Translations under genes and position numbers: made by a program
Notes under the pieces: generated by a model
Databases searched by the model: none
Told to the model about the DNA's origin: nothing
Seen by the model: only the letters and a program-made list of their open reading frames with translations
Shown: one piece after another, positions 19,595-29,559 of the stretch
Numbering within the stretch: position 1 is the stretch's first letter
How the letters are laid out: each line of letters begins with the position of its first letter
Assembly: GCF_038443705.2 (NCBI RefSeq)
Contig: NZ_CP151767.2
Coordinates: forward strand, 2,657,501 to 2,721,500
DNA: 64,000 nucleotides
Direction of reading: 5' to 3'
Source: Yoonia sp. SS1-5
Lineage (GTDB): Bacteria; Pseudomonadota; Alphaproteobacteria; Rhodobacterales; Rhodobacteraceae

Positions 19595-20302
19595 TCACAC
19601 CATCCGGATGACATCCTTGTCGATCGCAAGAACGTACCCCTTGCGGGCGATGTTCTTGACCAGCAATTCGCTGATCATCTGATTGCCCAGCGTGTCGCGC
19701 AGACGCTTGATGCGCGTGGCACCTGCGGCCTCGTCACAATCGGCGGCATCACGGCCGGAAATGACCCCTTCGATCTCTGCCCCTGACAGGACTTCGTCAT
19801 CCATGCGTGCCTCTGCCAGAACAGAAATGGTCTCAATCGCCGCATCGGTCAGCTTGAACGCAAAATCATTCAGATAAACCGCCTTTTCATCGCGGCTGAT
19901 GGTGAGGGAGTTCACCTCGATCCCCTGCCGTTCGATCCGGCCCATGCGCCTGTTCATCGCGATCAGCATCACCAGAAAGGCGACCGCCGCAATCAGCAAT
20001 GCAGTCGCAAAGATCAGTAGCACAAAGATCACAAACCGATACGAGGCAAGCGTGTCCGAAAAGGCCGTTCCGGATTGTGCAAGGATTTCCAGCAACTTGA
20101 TTTCCGCGTTTCCGGTCAGCGTGTCATTTTCAACGAATAGCTGTTCAACCCGCATATTAAATGCGTTCGCATCAGGCAGATTGATGAACAGCAACACAGC
20201 AGCAATGGCCAGGATCAGCACAATCGCCGCGATCCCCGCAATCACGATCCGACTGCCGATCTCGCGCGCCTCAGTAGCGGAGGAAGTATTCACCCGCAGC
20301 AT
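19595..20302 (-). CDS. Two-TM membrane protein with C-terminal OmpR-like winged helix
   Basis: About 235 residues. A short cytoplasmic N terminus is followed by a first membrane helix (IVIAGIAAIVLILAIAAVLL), a roughly 55-residue periplasmic segment, a second helix (FVIFVLLIFATALLIAAVAF) and a cytoplasmic C-terminal domain. That domain resembles an OmpR/PhoB effector domain: LTDAAIETISVLAEA, then ATRIKRLRDTLGNQ and finally NIARKGYVLAI, matching the RLR-x-KLG...GYRL pattern. Known membrane regulators such as ToxR and CadC carry this domain at the N terminus; here it is at the C terminus. The start is uncertain: ATG 20302 (AAAGG just upstream) or 20314. It overlaps the end of the upstream exported-protein gene, so the two are probably co-transcribed. 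Confidence 0.72.
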   Translation of the reverse strand: MLRVNTSSATEAREIGSRIVIAGIAAIVLILAIAAVLLFINLPDANAFNMRVEQLFVENDTLTGNAEIKLLEILAQSGTAFSDTLASYRFVIFVLLIFATALLIAAVAFLVMLIAMNRRMGRIERQGIEVNSLTISRDEKAVYLNDFAFKLTDAAIETISVLAEARMDDEVLSGAEIEGVISGRDAADCDEAAGATRIKRLRDTLGNQMISELLVKNIARKGYVLAIDKDVIRMV

Positions 20303-20552
20303 CCTTTCGTCCATCAAGCCCGGCCTCGTCAAAGACGCCAAGCACATTCAACAGCTGCCAACCATCACGGGCCAGTGCATCGCGCAGCTGGTCCGCCGCA
20401 GATCCGGCAGAACACTCGCCACGCACTTCGACAACCCCGTAATGCAGACGCAAGGGGCCGTCCTGCTTGGCCTTGTAGTCAGCATAGCAGGCTGCATTTG
20501 CAGTGCCTGCGGCCAACATGAAGACCATGAATGTGAACGAAAGATTTCTCAT
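20271..20552 (-). CDS. Small exported protein of unknown function
   Basis: 93 residues with a clear signal peptide (MRNLSFTFMVFMLAAGTANA) and a mature part of about 73 residues containing two cysteines (ACYADYKAKQ, VRGECSAGSA) that could form a disulphide. The C terminus (LARDGWQLLNVLGVFDE) looks like an amphipathic helix. I do not recognise a named family. It sits immediately upstream of, and overlaps, the two-TM winged-helix gene, so it may be its periplasmic partner or signal; that is inference from gene order alone. Confidence 0.75.
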   Translation of the reverse strand: MRNLSFTFMVFMLAAGTANAACYADYKAKQDGPLRLHYGVVEVRGECSAGSAADQLRDALARDGWQLLNVLGVFDEAGLDGRKDAAGEYFLRY

Positions 20553-20710
20553 GTCGCCAATTCACACTTTGCCGTGATGATATTCAATAGCGTCCCATGT
20601 TATCGCGATGGCAATCGCATAACCATCCCCCGTTATTGTTTGGCTGCATCATTGGGCCGCACAGTCCTTTCATCGCCGCAAGCCGGCCAGTTTTTGAAAG
20701 GAACGCTGAT

Positions 20711-21187
20711 ATGTTCAAACACCTTGCTGCCGCTATCGCCGCCGCGTCCCTGGCGTTTTCAAGCCCGGCGCAGGCCGCCGGTCTGGACCGCGACGACGTT
20801 GGTAAGCTGATCATCGGGCTGGCCGCCATCGCCGCATTGAACGCCGCGATTGAGGGCAACAATGATCGCAGCCGCCCGCAGGCCGCGCCAGTCCATGATC
20901 AACCGCATCATCGGCAATGGGGCGACCAGAACCGCGGCAACCGTTGGTCCGAACTGAACCGTCAGACCAACCGCCGTGTGCTGCCCGCCAGCTGCCTGCG
21001 CCGGATCGAGACCCGTTTTGGGACCCAGCGCATGTTCGGGCAGCGCTGTCTGGAACGCAATTACCGTCATGCGGCCAGCCTGCCTGACCGATGCGCTGTG
21101 CGGGTCTATTCCAACGAAGGCCCGCGCCGTGGCTACGACCCGCTCTGCCTGCGCGAACAAGGATACGTATCTGATCGGCGTCACTAA
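20711..21187 (+). CDS. Exported basic protein of unknown function
   Basis: 158 residues. The start ATG 20711 follows AAAGGA. The signal peptide (MFKHLAAAIAAASLAFSSPAQA) is followed by a segment with a hydrophobic helix (VGKLIIGLAAIAALNAAIEG), a His/Arg/Asn-rich linker, and a C-terminal part with several cysteines (ASCLRRIETRF, GQRCLERNY, PDRCAVRV, DPLCLREQGY) ending DRRH. Four cysteines suggest two disulphides in the periplasm. This pattern is common in hypothetical proteins of the family Rhodobacteraceae; I know no function. It is divergent from the small exported gene at 20552 and is closed by a terminator at 21307. Confidence 0.75.
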   Translation: MFKHLAAAIAAASLAFSSPAQAAGLDRDDVGKLIIGLAAIAALNAAIEGNNDRSRPQAAPVHDQPHHRQWGDQNRGNRWSELNRQTNRRVLPASCLRRIETRFGTQRMFGQRCLERNYRHAASLPDRCAVRVYSNEGPRRGYDPLCLREQGYVSDRRH

Positions 21188-21306
21188 GAGCGCGCGGCAT
21201 TGGCACAAGACCTCAAACATCGCAGTTACGCGATCCGCCAAAGCCGCCAAACGCCAACGCGTCGAGCAGGCGTGCGATCACTGGCCCCGGTCATCGCGCG
21301 CAACCT

Positions 21307-21340
21307 GGGGCAGGGGATGATATGGCCTCTGCCCCTTTTT
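21307..21340 (+). terminator. Rho-independent terminator before rnhB
   Basis: GGGGCAG / CTGCCCC stem, extendable by GG-CC pairs inside, followed directly by TTTTT. It lies about 120 bases after the stop of the exported basic protein and 38 bases before the rnhB start. Confidence 0.8.
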
Positions 21341-21377
21341 ATCTTGCGGAATAGTCGGACTTCTGGTCACTGGCCGC

Positions 21378-22016
21378 ATGAACAAACCGGCCCCCGATCT
21401 AAGTTTCGAAACCGCGGCCAAGGCCAATGGCCATACCTATATCGCCGGGGTCGATGAGGTCGGGCGCGGCCCCTGGGCCGGCCCTGTTTGCGCCGCTGCG
21501 GTCATCCTTGATGCACAAGACATCCCCGAGGGCCTGAACGACAGTAAGAAACTGACGGCAAAGCGGCGCGAGGCCCTTTTTTCGCAAATCATGCAAAAGG
21601 CCCAGGTTTCGATCGCGCAAGCCAGCGTCGCCGAAATAGACGCCCAGAATATCCTGCGCGCGTCCCATCTGGCGATGGTCCGCGCCATCGCTGGTCTGGG
21701 GCAGACACCCGACCATGTACTAATCGACGGCAACATGATCCCACGGGATCTGCGCCTCTCCGCCCAGTGCATCATCAAGGGCGACGGGCGCAGTCTGTCG
21801 ATTGCGGCTGCCTCCATCGTCGCAAAGGTGTGGCGTGACCGACACATGGTGGATTTGGCGCAACAGTTTCCGGGCTATGGGTGGGAGACCAACGCAGGAT
21901 ACGGCACGGCCCAGCATATTAAGGGGCTCGGGACCCTTGGGGTCACCCCGCACCATAGGCATTCCTTCAAGCCCATACACAATATCTTGTATCAAGATAA
22001 AAACGTAACTGATTGA
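21378..22016 (+). CDS. rnhB: Ribonuclease HII
   Basis: 212 residues. RNase HII cuts the RNA strand of RNA-DNA hybrids and removes single ribonucleotides from DNA in the cytoplasm. The family motif AGVDEVGRGPWAGPV gives the acidic pair D26/E27, D117 is in VLIDGN, and the C-terminal GDGRSLSIAAASIVAKV and GYGTAQHI segments are typical. The length is normal. It lies directly upstream of ccrM in the same direction with 91 bases between them. The neighbouring pair rnhB-ccrM is seen in other roseobacters, to my knowledge. Confidence 0.95.
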   Translation: MNKPAPDLSFETAAKANGHTYIAGVDEVGRGPWAGPVCAAAVILDAQDIPEGLNDSKKLTAKRREALFSQIMQKAQVSIAQASVAEIDAQNILRASHLAMVRAIAGLGQTPDHVLIDGNMIPRDLRLSAQCIIKGDGRSLSIAAASIVAKVWRDRHMVDLAQQFPGYGWETNAGYGTAQHIKGLGTLGVTPHHRHSFKPIHNILYQDKNVTD

Positions 22017-22058
22017 TTCAATAAAGTTTTTGACAGCGAATCGTGTCTGACTCACATT
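22015..22058 (+). promoter_or_regulatory. ccrM leader/promoter with three GANTC sites
   Basis: GATTC at 22015, GAATC at 22038 and GACTC at 22049 lie within 39 bases. A good -35 (TTGACA, 22030-22035) is followed 17 bases later by a weaker -10-like CACATTAG, which puts two of the GANTC sites between the two boxes. GANTC is the CcrM target, so methylation could feed back on ccrM; in Caulobacter the ccrM promoter is known to be methylation-sensitive. No TTAA-N7-TTAA CtrA site is visible here. Confidence 0.55.
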
Positions 22059-22074
22059 AGGGCCAAGCAAATGA

Positions 22075-23217
<1,143 letters not shown>

Positions 23218-23288
23218 AACACTCACCAATACCGCCGGTGCCTGTGGTCTGTTCGGAAAAACCGAAACGGTCCGTGCGCACTAACTTT

Positions 23289-23320
23289 ACCCCGCTGTCA
23301 TCGTACAGCGGGGTTTTTTT
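23289..23320 (+). terminator. Strong Rho-independent terminator of ccrM
   Basis: Perfect 10-bp stem ACCCCGCTGT / ACAGCGGGGT, 6-base loop, then TTTTTT, 71 bases after the ccrM stop. Confidence 0.92.
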
Positions 23321-23364
23321 CGGCTGGGGCGGGGCCGTTGCAAATCAATACACCCAGAATCATA

Positions 23365-23387
23365 AAGACCACCCAATGGGTGGTCTT
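23365..23387. terminator. Hairpin, probable terminator for the leftward small exported gene
   Basis: Perfect 10-bp stem AAGACCACCC / GGGTGGTCTT with an AAT loop, between two convergent genes. Reading leftward it follows the 23420 stop by 32 bases; reading rightward it ends in TTGTTGTTTT and could back up the ccrM terminator. Confidence 0.7.
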
Positions 23388-23419
23388 GTTGTTTTAAGCC
23401 TGGGAGCGAAGCTAGGGAC

Positions 23420-23650
23420 TTAGCTTTCGGACGCTTTGTCCAGGATGCGCTGCAGATCGGCACTTTCGCTGGTGGTGAAAGAAACCTGAGTTGCGGCGAT
23501 TTCGCGCAGTTTCTCGGCGTCTGCAAGGTCAACAGCGTGCAGTGCGATCAGTTGGTCAACCTGTTCGGCGGTCAAAGAACCGGTCTCACTTGCGAAAGAT
23601 GCTGTTGCAAGAGTTGCGACGATTGTGGAAACGGCAAGGGTCTTGATCAT
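23420..23650 (-). CDS. Small exported protein of unknown function
   Basis: 76 residues with an N-terminal signal peptide (MIKTLAVSTIVATLATASFA). The mature 55 residues are acidic and helical (LTAEQVDQLIALHAVDLADA, then EKLREIAATQ, SADLQRILDKASES). It has no cysteines. No family is recognised. The composition suggests a small periplasmic helical protein. It is transcribed alone, convergent with ccrM, and flanked by the 23365 hairpin. Confidence 0.72.
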   Translation of the reverse strand: MIKTLAVSTIVATLATASFASETGSLTAEQVDQLIALHAVDLADAEKLREIAATQVSFTTSESADLQRILDKASES

Positions 23651-23878
23651 GATATAACTCCAAAAAATAGACCAAAATGCGCGATCAGACGCGTCTTGGT
23701 AACGATTAACACGGTTAGCAAACTACTAAGATTTGATGAAAATAGGCCGCATCGGGGTCGGAACTGTGACAATTTGTGGCTGACAAGCTGGCATCGCAAC
23801 CCTGAGGCGCCGCGCATCTGTATTCGCTAATCCCAAGGGATAGCGATGTGAAAAATTGGCGGCTTTATTTCAATGCCG

Positions 23879-25015
23879 TTAGGTAAGGTTGGATCCCGGG
23901 TAAACCGACCAATCCGTGATTTCCGGGTAATAATGCGCCCGCCAGGCCTTTACTCTGGGGTTCATGAGTCGCCGCCAGATCGTGGGCGAAAGCGCGGACA
24001 TGGTCATCACCGGGTAGCCAAATGGCAATTGCGGGGCCTCATCCGGCCCATATGTCTGGAGCAACGGAAAGCGCCGGTCAGGTTTGTAGTGATGATCGGA
24101 ATGGCGCTGCAGGTTGATCAACAGCCAGTTCGACGCGCGATGCGCCGCGTTCCACGAATGCCGGGGCAGCACATGTTCATATTTGCCGTCCCCCAGTTGT
24201 TTCCGGGTCAGCCCGTAATGTTCGACGTAGTTGACCAGTTCCAGCTGGAAAACGGCCCAGAAAGCCTGCACCGTAAACAGGAACACACCCCACCAGCCCC
24301 CGATCAGTGCGGCCAGCACCACAAACCCCGCTTGCAGCATCCAATAGCGCCAGAACGGGTTCGACAGATCATGCCAGGGGCGGCCCTTGCGGGCGAGCAT
24401 TGCGGCCTCTGCCTTGAAGGACGAGATCAGGCATTCTTTCAGGACCCGTGGAAAGAAACGGTAAAAGCTCTCGCCATAGCGGGCTGTCACCGGATCACGC
24501 GGGGTTGCCACATGCCGGTGATGCACCAGCAGATGTTCCGACCGAAAATGCGAATAAAGCACCGATGCCAGCAGGATGTCAGCCAGCCAGCGTTCCGATT
24601 TCGGGCGCTGATGCATCAGCTCATGCGCATAGGTGATCCCGACAGTGCCGGAAATCACCCCGAATCCCGCAAACAGCGCCCATTCTTCGACCCAGTGCAG
24701 ATGATCGGTCGCAACCACATACCAAAGCAGCCCGAAAATGGTCAGCAGCTGCACCGGTGTCCAGATCAGGGTGATCAGCTTGTGCCAGTAAAGGTCAGTT
24801 TCGGGCGTATCGAGATCTGGGTTCGCCGTGTTCAGCCCCGCAACATAATCAAGCCCTGTAAACAGATACCATGTCGACAGTGGCAACAGGATCAAAGTCC
24901 AACCGCCATATATCGCACTGACGATCGCAAGGGGAATCAAGCCAAGCGACATCCAGAATGGTGCTGCCGCAGTGATCCGCGCGATCTTTGGTGTGTCCGT
25001 CAGGCTGCTCATCAT
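23879..25015 (-). CDS. alkB: Alkane 1-monooxygenase (AlkB-type, integral-membrane diiron)
   Basis: 378 residues with about six membrane segments. The three histidine boxes of the AlkB/fatty-acid-desaturase superfamily are visible: HELMH at 131-135, H161..HH(165-166) in SEHLLVHHRH, and HSDHH near residue 313; an additional AlkB-type NYVEHYGL motif lies between. It would hydroxylate the terminal carbon of medium-chain alkanes using electrons from rubredoxin, neither of which (rubredoxin or its reductase) is adjacent. Two ATGs in a row (25015, 25012) could serve as the start. It sits 48 bases after mutY in the same direction. A related xylene-monooxygenase substrate range cannot be excluded. Confidence 0.9.
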   Translation of the reverse strand: MMSSLTDTPKIARITAAAPFWMSLGLIPLAIVSAIYGGWTLILLPLSTWYLFTGLDYVAGLNTANPDLDTPETDLYWHKLITLIWTPVQLLTIFGLLWYVVATDHLHWVEEWALFAGFGVISGTVGITYAHELMHQRPKSERWLADILLASVLYSHFRSEHLLVHHRHVATPRDPVTARYGESFYRFFPRVLKECLISSFKAEAAMLARKGRPWHDLSNPFWRYWMLQAGFVVLAALIGGWWGVFLFTVQAFWAVFQLELVNYVEHYGLTRKQLGDGKYEHVLPRHSWNAAHRASNWLLINLQRHSDHHYKPDRRFPLLQTYGPDEAPQLPFGYPVMTMSALSPTIWRRLMNPRVKAWRAHYYPEITDWSVYPGSNLT

Positions 25016-25063
25016 ATCGCCTTGTTAACCCTGGGGGCAGACTAGCAACGGCGCTGCCATCGC

Positions 25064-26116
25064 TCAATCGTGGCGTAGCGTCACAGCTGCAAGGTCATAG
25101 ACCTTGCGCATCGCAGTGGGCAGCGCCGATGGGCTGAACTCGCCTGCGGCGATGAACTGCCCGCGCGCGGGAACGCAGGTTTGCGCGACCCGGGCGGTCA
25201 TGATTTGCAGGCGCAGATGAAAATGGGTGAAAGTGTGCCGTGCCTCGGCGTCCAGCATCGTCCAATCGGCGGCGATGGGCGGGGCGGGCGTGGGGGCATC
25301 GCCCCAATCCGTGCCGGGCCAACCAAGCATCCCGCCCAGCAATCCGGTTTCAGGCCGTGTTTCCAGCAACCACGCCCCGTCGGCGCGCCGGGCGACATAA
25401 GCAATGCCCCGCCGCGTTGGTGTTTTTTTCTTGGGTGTTTTCTTGGGCAGCTCTGCCGCTGTTCCCGCGCGCCGTGCCGCGCAGGGATCCCGCCAGGGGC
25501 AGATGCCGCATGCGGGATTGCGTGGTGTGCAGATCGTGGCCCCCAGATCCATCACCGCCTGCGCATAGTCACCGGGCCGCTTATCCGGGGTCAATGCGGA
25601 TGCTTGTGCCGTCAGCGCCGGCTTGGCCGCCGGAAGCGGTGTGTGAATGTCATATAGCCGGGCCATCACCCGTTCGACATTTCCATCAACAACGGTTTCA
25701 GGCCTGTCAAACGCAATCGCAGCGATGGCTGCGGCGGTGTAGGGGCCAATGCCGGGCAGGGTCAGCAGCGCCTCGTAGGTGTCGGGGAATTGTCCATGAT
25801 GATCCGCCACGACCTGACGCGCGCATTTCAACAGATTGCGGGCGCGGGCGTAATACCCAAGCCCCGCCCAGGCGGCCATGATGTCGGCATCCTCTGCCTG
25901 CGCCAGTGCGGTCACTGTTGGCCAAAGCTGCAGAAACTTGCGATGATACTCGCGCACCGCGGCGACCGTGGTTTGCTGCAACATAACCTCGGACAGCCAG
26001 ACGGCGTAGGGATCGGGCAGCACACCCGCCTTTCGGTCTGCAGGCGCTGTGCGCCAGGGCATGATACGGGCGTGCTGATCGTACCATTCCAACAAGGATG
26101 CACTGAGTTCACGCAA
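25064..26116 (-). CDS. mutY: A/G-specific adenine DNA glycosylase MutY
   Basis: 350 residues. It removes adenine mispaired with 8-oxoguanine. Family marks are the catalytic region WLSEVMLQQTTV, the helix-hairpin-helix LPGIGPYTAAAI, the VVDGNVERV segment, and the [4Fe-4S] cluster ligands C-x6-C-x2-C-x5-C in CTPRNPACGICPWRDPC, followed by a NUDIX-like C-terminal domain. The N terminus has no ATG: the frame begins with TTG at 26116, giving MRELSASLLEWYDQ, the usual position. It is divergent from dciA with 68 bases between starts. mutY beside dciA and dsbA is a typical alphaproteobacterial order. Confidence 0.95.
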   Translation of the reverse strand: MRELSASLLEWYDQHARIMPWRTAPADRKAGVLPDPYAVWLSEVMLQQTTVAAVREYHRKFLQLWPTVTALAQAEDADIMAAWAGLGYYARARNLLKCARQVVADHHGQFPDTYEALLTLPGIGPYTAAAIAAIAFDRPETVVDGNVERVMARLYDIHTPLPAAKPALTAQASALTPDKRPGDYAQAVMDLGATICTPRNPACGICPWRDPCAARRAGTAAELPKKTPKKKTPTRRGIAYVARRADGAWLLETRPETGLLGGMLGWPGTDWGDAPTPAPPIAADWTMLDAEARHTFTHFHLRLQIMTARVAQTCVPARGQFIAAGEFSPSALPTAMRKVYDLAAVTLRHD

Positions 26117-26184
26117 TTTTTATGTACTCTCTGTCGCAGTTACAGTGGCTTGGCGGCGGCTCTCACATAGATTAGGGCTTAGAT

Positions 26185-26694
26185 ATGAAACAGCCACGGC
26201 ATACCAGCACGACGCGCGGATTTTCCAAGGCAGCAACCTTGTTGCAAACCCGTATCCGGACGGCAAGTGAGCAGCGTGGCTTTGCCGTCACCCGACTGCT
26301 GACCCATTGGGCCGATATCGTGGGTGAGGCGACCGCGCAAATCGCAACCCCGGTCAATGTCAGCTATGGCAAAGGTGGCATGGGCGCTACCCTGACTGTG
26401 CTGACCACTAGCGCGCAGGCCCCGATGCTGGAAATGCAAAAGGAACAAATCCGCGAAAAGGTGAATGCCTGCTACGGCTACCGGGCCATTGCCAGATTGC
26501 GGATTACCCAAAGTGCGCCGACCGGTTTTGCGGAAGGCCGCGTTGCCTTCAGCCCGGCGCCCAAAGCCAAGACCGGGCCCAGTGCAGCCGCGCAGAACGC
26601 GGCCAAGGCGTTGTCGGGGGACGTGAAAAGCGAGGCGCTTCGTGACGCGCTGACATCGCTTGGTGCCCAAGTATTAAGTAAACAGAAATCCTGA
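26185..26694 (+). CDS. DciA-like protein (DUF721)
   Basis: 169 residues. The N-terminal half matches the DUF721/DciA family (RGFAVTRLLTHWADIVGEATAQ, later TVLTTSAQAPMLEMQKEQI). DciA proteins load the replicative helicase DnaB in bacteria that lack DnaC-type loaders; applying that here is by family. The C-terminal 50 residues are a Pro/Lys/Ala-rich tail (APKAKTGPSAAAQNAAKAL) without family features. AGGG precedes the ATG. It is followed after 14 bases by a dsbA-like gene. Confidence 0.85.
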   Translation: MKQPRHTSTTRGFSKAATLLQTRIRTASEQRGFAVTRLLTHWADIVGEATAQIATPVNVSYGKGGMGATLTVLTTSAQAPMLEMQKEQIREKVNACYGYRAIARLRITQSAPTGFAEGRVAFSPAPKAKTGPSAAAQNAAKALSGDVKSEALRDALTSLGAQVLSKQKS

Positions 26695-26708
26695 TCAGAG
26701 GTTTATCA

Positions 26709-27374
26709 ATGAAACGCAGAACACTTCTTGCCGCCGGTGGTGGCGCATTTCTTGCCGCTGGTGGCGGTCTTTTCGTCGCGCGGCCCGATCCGGTATCGGG
26801 GCTGTTGCCCGGCGCCGCCCACGCGCAGCAAGCCAGCGACACGCTTCCTGAAGTTGCCGAAATGGTGCTGGGCGACCCGGATGCGGCACTTGAAGTGATC
26901 GAATACGCATCCTTCACCTGCCCGCATTGCGCATCCTTCCACGCCAATCAGTACAAGGACCTCAAGGCCAACTATATCGACACCGGCAAGATCAAGTTTG
27001 TCTATCGCGAGGTTTACTTTGATCGCCCCGGTCTGTGGGCGTCAATGATCGCGCGCTGCCCGAATGATCCGGCGTTCTTTTTCAACATGGCGGACATTCT
27101 TTATGAAAAGCAGCGCGAATGGCTGGCAAGCGGTGATCCTGCGACAATCGTCCAGGAACTGCGCACCCTGGCCAAAACTGTCGGGCTGGATGATGCAACG
27201 CTTGATGCCTGCCTCAGCGATGGGGCAAAGGCCGAAAGCCTGTTTACCTGGTATCAGACAAATGCAGAGCAGGATGGCGTCAACTCGACCCCAAGCTTTA
27301 TGATTGACGGGACCAAGTACAGCAACATGTCCTACGATGACTTTGCCGAGACACTGGACGGCAAGCTTAGCTAA
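26709..27374 (+). CDS. DsbA-like thiol-disulphide oxidoreductase, exported
   Basis: 221 residues. The N-terminal signal has an RR pair ([11 protein letters not shown]), suggesting Tat export, and ends about residue 38. The thioredoxin-fold active site is CPHC ([12 protein letters not shown]), with the long helical insert of the DsbA family and the cis-Pro loop [10 protein letters not shown]. It would oxidise or isomerise disulphides in the periplasm. It lies in an operon with the DciA-like gene. In many relatives smc follows here; in this window the next gene (lpxK) is on the other strand and their ends overlap by 4 bases. Confidence 0.9.
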   Translation: MKRRTLLAAGGGAFLAAGGGLFVARPDPVSGLLPGAAHAQQASDTLPEVAEMVLGDPDAALEVIEYASFTCPHCASFHANQYKDLKANYIDTGKIKFVYREVYFDRPGLWASMIARCPNDPAFFFNMADILYEKQREWLASGDPATIVQELRTLAKTVGLDDATLDACLSDGAKAESLFTWYQTNAEQDGVNSTPSFMIDGTKYSNMSYDDFAETLDGKLS

Positions 27375-28354
27375 AGCCCGACCCGGTCGAACTGGGCGCC
27401 CAAGGGCGCCCAATCATCCAGTTGCAGCCGGACTGGCAGGGTCAACACCTTGTGTTTATAGGACGCGGGCAGACGCACCGCGTCCTTTTCTGTTGTCACA
27501 AGCTGTGCGCCCTTTGCGGCAGCCTCGCGGGTCAATCGCTGCAACAGGCTGCGGCCCAGTGGTTGGTGATCGCTCAGCGCCTCTGTGCCGACAAGGTCCG
27601 CACCCATATCGCGCAGGGTCCGAAAGAACTTTTCCGGATGTCCGATGCCGGCAAAGGCCAAAAGACGCAGCTGCTGCCAGGGCATGCCGGTCGCAAGGGG
27701 CGCAAGCTGCCCCGTTATATGCGGGCATGTCACAGGCCAGTTTGCCGCAAATCCGGTTTGCGCTGCCGGCGCGCCGATGGACAGCACCAGATCCGCGCGC
27801 CTCAGCCCCGCTTCAACGGTTTCCCGTAGCGGACCAGCGGGCAGGACGCGCCCGTTTCCAAAACCCTGCGCGGCATCAACGACAACGATGCTGATATCCT
27901 TTGTGACGCTGGGGTTCTGAAACCCGTCATCCAGCAGCACTACATCCGCCCCCGCAGCGGTAGCCATCCGGACCCCCGCGGCTCTGTCCCTGGCCACCCA
28001 GGTCGGCGCAAAGGCTGCCAGCAATAGCGGCTCATCACCTGTTGCGTCGGCGTCATGAGATTGCGGATCAACCTGCACGGGGCCTGTCAGGGTGCCACCA
28101 TAGCCGCGGCTGACCACATGGGGTTGATGCCCCCGCTGGCCCAGTCGTTCGACCAGCGCGATTGTGGTGGGTGTCTTGCCTGTCCCGCCCACGTTGATGT
28201 TGCCAACGCAGATTACCGGGATATCGGCCCGGTAGCCCGGTTGTTTCATCCGTTTTGCTGTTGCTGCGGCATAAACGGCCCCCAACGGCCCCAGCAGGCG
28301 GGCGCGCAGGCCGGGTGCGTGCGGTGAATTGAACCAGAACGCGGGCGCGCGCAT
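27371..28354 (-). CDS. lpxK: Tetraacyldisaccharide 4'-kinase LpxK
   Basis: 327 residues from ATG 28354. It phosphorylates the 4' position of the lipid A precursor at the inner membrane. Visible are the N-terminal membrane-associated helix ([15 protein letters not shown]), the P-loop [13 protein letters not shown] (51-63) and family segments [15 protein letters not shown] and DDGFQNPSV. The frame is open 111 codons further upstream, but the start at 28354 overlaps the waaA stop (sequence ATGA) and gives the family N terminus. It is the last gene of the pmbA-cysQ-DUF4170-waaA-lpxK envelope operon. Confidence 0.95.
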   Translation of the reverse strand: MRAPAFWFNSPHAPGLRARLLGPLGAVYAAATAKRMKQPGYRADIPVICVGNINVGGTGKTPTTIALVERLGQRGHQPHVVSRGYGGTLTGPVQVDPQSHDADATGDEPLLLAAFAPTWVARDRAAGVRMATAAGADVVLLDDGFQNPSVTKDISIVVVDAAQGFGNGRVLPAGPLRETVEAGLRRADLVLSIGAPAAQTGFAANWPVTCPHITGQLAPLATGMPWQQLRLLAFAGIGHPEKFFRTLRDMGADLVGTEALSDHQPLGRSLLQRLTREAAAKGAQLVTTEKDAVRLPASYKHKVLTLPVRLQLDDWAPLGAQFDRVGL

Positions 28355-29550
28355 CAATGTCCCAGTTCTTCCAGCCTGCGCTGAATGATGTGGACGATCC
28401 GGTTTGTCACATCGGCCCCCCGCGATGTCACATCCCACGCCGCATGTGCCAAGGTTGCGGCCTTGTCTGTCGACAAAAGTGTTTCCACAAGCGGTCCCAG
28501 ATCGTCGCTGGAGCGGATCAGATGCGAGGCCCCAGCCGCATTCAGCCGTGCGGCGTGTTTCTGAAACGGTGCGACCTGCGGCCCGTAAAGCACGGCCGAC
28601 CCAAGGGCTGCGGGTTCGAATGGGTCCCGGCAGCCGCCGCCAAATAGCGACCCACCCATGAATGTAATTGGCGCAATGCGATACCAAAGGCCCAGGCCCT
28701 CGTCAGTATCGATAACATAGATTTGGGTCGGATCGCTTGGCGTTTCGGTCTCGGACCGAAGGGCCACGTGAAACCCCCTGCCGCGCATATCCTCGGCCAT
28801 GGCAGCGGCGTCGCTTTCGACCCGCGGGGTCACGATCAGCATCAGCCGGTGCGCACGGTGGCTGGCAACCTTGTGGGCGGCACACAGGTCGGCGCATTCC
28901 TGCATCGGGATCGCAGATGCAAACCAGACAGGCCGGGTGCCGATCTGCTCTGCCAGTTCCTGCCGCTCTGCATCGCTGCAGGGGAGCGCGGGATCACTGT
29001 CTTCCATCGGGCCCGTGACGCGAACAACCTCTTGCGGCGCTCCGGCGCGGATCAGGCCCTCGGCAGCGGTCTGGTCCAGGGCCAGCACCGCCTCGAACTG
29101 AGACAAGAGCGACCGCATGGCGCCTGGCACCCAGCTTCCGGCAACCTGTTCCAACCCGTCGGCAGTTGCGTCCACCAACATGCATGGAATGCGGTAGGAT
29201 CGCCATTCATCCAGCAGCACCGGGTCAAGATCACCGCGCACCCAAATGGCCATGACGGGGCGCCAATGGGCCATGAACTTGCGGATATTCTCGCGGCCCT
29301 GCGGTTCCGGCAGGCCTTTGCTGGCCATGGATTTGTCCCAGTCCCGCATCGTTGCAATCACCTGGAACGGGTCCCCGTCTTCGGTGAGCTTGCGGTTCAG
29401 GGTCGCAATTGCTGTCAACTGGTCAGGGTGGCTGCACCGCGCCCAGATGATTGCACCATGCGGGCGCGGCGGCAAAGTTGCCAACCGTTGCATGCGATCA
29501 CCCTTGGATCGCCCTGCCAGATAGGCCGCTATGGAGAGCGAACGGGCCAT
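28354..29550 (-). CDS. waaA: 3-deoxy-D-manno-octulosonic acid (Kdo) transferase
   Basis: 398 residues of the GT-B WaaA (KdtA) family, which transfers Kdo from CMP-Kdo onto the lipid A precursor. Recognisable are the N-terminal part with [16 protein letters not shown] and [20 protein letters not shown], and the C-terminal nucleotide-sugar site ([19 protein letters not shown] then [10 protein letters not shown]). The N-terminal membrane anchor seen in enterobacterial WaaA is not obvious here. It overlaps the start of lpxK. The gene upstream encodes a DUF4170 protein, a neighbour of waaA in many Rhodobacteraceae. Confidence 0.92.
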   Translation of the reverse strand: MARSLSIAAYLAGRSKGDRMQRLATLPPRPHGAIIWARCSHPDQLTAIATLNRKLTEDGDPFQVIATMRDWDKSMASKGLPEPQGRENIRKFMAHWRPVMAIWVRGDLDPVLLDEWRSYRIPCMLVDATADGLEQVAGSWVPGAMRSLLSQFEAVLALDQTAAEGLIRAGAPQEVVRVTGPMEDSDPALPCSDAERQELAEQIGTRPVWFASAIPMQECADLCAAHKVASHRAHRLMLIVTPRVESDAAAMAEDMRGRGFHVALRSETETPSDPTQIYVIDTDEGLGLWYRIAPITFMGGSLFGGGCRDPFEPAALGSAVLYGPQVAPFQKHAARLNAAGASHLIRSSDDLGPLVETLLSTDKAATLAHAAWDVTSRGADVTNRIVHIIQRRLEELGH

Positions 29551-29559
29551 GGCCGTGTC

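Noticed and set aside
23873..25045. Plus-strand 390-residue frame opposite alkB
   Set aside because: Antisense shadow; the AlkB histidine boxes are on the minus strand.
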